22,177 bases of DNA, from NCBI GenBank assembly GCA_017623265.1, contig JAGAPM010000009.1:1-22177 (forward strand), written 5' to 3'. Of the stretch, positions 20,992 to 22,177 are shown in pieces. The notes beneath the pieces are model-generated. The model ran no database searches. It was not told where the DNA came from and worked only from the letters and a program-made list of their open reading frames with translations. This stretch comes from Lentisphaeria bacterium (GTDB taxonomy: Bacteria; Verrucomicrobiota; Lentisphaeria; Victivallales; UBA1829). Position 1 is the first letter of the stretch. The number at the start of each line of letters is the position of its first letter. Position numbers and translations under genes: made by a program.

Positions 20992-22177
20992 TTACGCTTC
21001 CTTCGCTTCTTTTTTCTTTTCACTGACCGATTTTGCCACGGCAAAGACTTTGAAGAAGATCAGCAGCCCGATCATCATGGCGACCGTGACGGGGAAGACA
21101 ATGAACCAGTTCTGGATCACGCCCGCAAGAATGAAGCCGAGGAAGGAAACCCCGGCGACCGTCAGCACGTACGGCAGCTGGGTGGAAACGTGGTTGATGT
21201 GGTTGCAGCGGGCACCTGCAGACGCCATGATCGTGGTATCGGAAATGGGCGAGCAGTGGTCACCGCAGACCGCACCGGCAAGGCAGGCGGACATGCCGAT
21301 GAAGAGCAGGGGACTTTCCACCGGGAAGATACCCACAACAATGGGGATCAGGATACCAAAGGTACCCCAGGACGTACCGGTGGAGAACGCCAGTACGCAC
21401 GCCACCAGGAAGATCACAGCGGGCAGGAACTGGTAAAGACTTGCCGCGCTGCCTTCCATCACGCTGCCGATGAATTCTTTGGCTTCCAGCAGCGTGGTCA
21501 TGTTCTTCAGCGCTGTGGCGAAGGTCAGGATCAGGATCGCCGGGACCATGGCAATAAAGCCCTTGGGAATGCAGTCCATGGCATCTTTCAGCCCGATCAC
21601 ATTACGGCAGACCAGATAGATGATGGAGAGGATCAGCACAATGAGTGCACCCCAGGGCAGGGCAACGGTGGCGTCCGTATCACTGAACGCAGTCACAAAA
21701 TCCTTGCCGTCCAGGAATCCGCCCACATAGATCAGAGCGAAGACGCTGATCCCGATCAGCAGGATCACGGGGATGAGCATATCCAGCACCTTGCCCCGTT
21801 CGTTCTGTTCCGTCCGGACGCCGTTATCCACTTCGCCGCCGCTTGTGAAAAGATCGCCTTTTTCCAGCGCATTCTTTTCGTGGAGCGCCATCGGTCCGAA
21901 GTCGATCTTCATGAGCGTGATACCGATAATGAACACAAATGTCAACAGAGAGTAGAAGTTGTACGGGATGGCACGGATGAACATTTCCAGACCGGTGTAC
22001 TGGGTCCCGTCTGCATACTGGGAAACGGCGGCAGCCCAACTGGAGATGGGAGCGATCATACAGATCGGGGCTGCGGTGGCGTCGATGATATACGCCAGCT
22101 TTGCCCGGGAGATCCGCTTTGCATCGGTCACGGGCTGCATCACGCTGCCGACCGTGAGACAGTTGAAGTAGTCGTCA
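20992..22177 (-). CDS. NhaC-family Na+/H+ (or organic-acid) antiporter, N-terminus beyond the right edge
   Basis: The frame stays open to the window end; the edge codons read DDYFNCLTVGSVMQPVTDAKRI..., the conserved NhaC-family core, so the GTG at 22143 is internal and not a start. Following motifs are KLAYIIDATAAPICMIAPISSW, then GTSWGTFGILIPIV and GDHCSPISDTTIMASAGARCNH, all typical of the family's second half. At least eight hydrophobic segments are visible over 394 codons. The C-terminal tail is Lys/Glu-rich. It exchanges protons and sodium (or similar) across the inner membrane. Its TAA is 4 nt before the esterase ATG, so they share a transcript. Confidence 0.9.
   Translation of the reverse strand, partial: DDYFNCLTVGSVMQPVTDAKRISRAKLAYIIDATAAPICMIAPISSWAAAVSQYADGTQYTGLEMFIRAIPYNFYSLLTFVFIIGITLMKIDFGPMALHEKNALEKGDLFTSGGEVDNGVRTEQNERGKVLDMLIPVILLIGISVFALIYVGGFLDGKDFVTAFSDTDATVALPWGALIVLILSIIYLVCRNVIGLKDAMDCIPKGFIAMVPAILILTFATALKNMTTLLEAKEFIGSVMEGSAASLYQFLPAVIFLVACVLAFSTGTSWGTFGILIPIVVGIFPVESPLLFIGMSACLAGAVCGDHCSPISDTTIMASAGARCNHINHVSTQLPYVLTVAGVSFLGFILAGVIQNWFIVFPVTVAMMIGLLIFFKVFAVAKSVSEKKKEAKEA

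Noticed and set aside
20988..21044. Longer start for the esterase at 21044
   Set aside because: It would place a strongly basic stretch before the signal peptide and lies inside the antiporter gene's 3' end; ATG 20987 has proper spacing.

Overview
The window is about 22 kb of compact bacterial chromosome with moderate to slightly high GC. It shows no rRNA, tRNA, phage, insertion sequence or CRISPR. Three features point to the Planctomycetes-Verrucomicrobia-Lentisphaerae group, most likely a Lentisphaerae/Victivallales-type bacterium: large OPT-like (DUF6785/DUF6784-type) permeases, a very large secreted protein joining a decayed M28-peptidase fold to an FtsX permease, and a Gram-negative-style envelope (MacA/MacB-like exporter, lipoprotein, ECF sigma/anti-sigma pair). 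That placement is an inference from gene content; there is no marker gene here.

Layout. (1) 1-10308, minus strand: one tightly packed operon starting at a promoter near 10375-10402. In order it encodes an OPT-like permease, a MacB-like FtsX permease, a LolD-like ATPase, a 1.8-kilocodon M28/coiled-coil/FtsX protein, and a second OPT-like permease running off the left edge. Neighbouring genes overlap or lie within about 21 nt of each other. (2) 10424-13754, minus strand: a small lipoprotein, a Cys-rich unknown, a NUDIX hydrolase, an ECF sigma factor, a one-TM anti-sigma-like protein and a secreted helical protein, closed by a good intrinsic terminator. (3) 13859-15830, minus strand: a GntR/FCD regulator followed by purD. 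(4) 16021-19615, plus strand: a MacA-like adaptor, MacB-type ATPase and MacB permease, joined by ATGA overlaps and closed by a strong hairpin terminator. (5) 19719-22177, minus strand: an NhaC-type antiporter (partial) coupled to a secreted acetylxylan-esterase-like hydrolase.

The most unusual feature is three in-frame nonsense codons inside otherwise intact long genes. The M28-FtsX gene carries a TAG at 3393-3395 and a TAA at 2679-2681; the MacA-like gene carries a TAA at 16678-16680. In each case the same frame continues with convincing protein on both sides and no frameshift. All 17 terminal stops I can read are TAA (11) or TGA (6), never TAG. Simple reassignment of TAA is therefore excluded. 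The options are recent point-nonsense pseudogenes, assembly/strain artefacts, context-dependent readthrough, or genuinely split polypeptides. Both interrupted genes are the extracytoplasmic partners of ABC exporters whose ATPases are intact.
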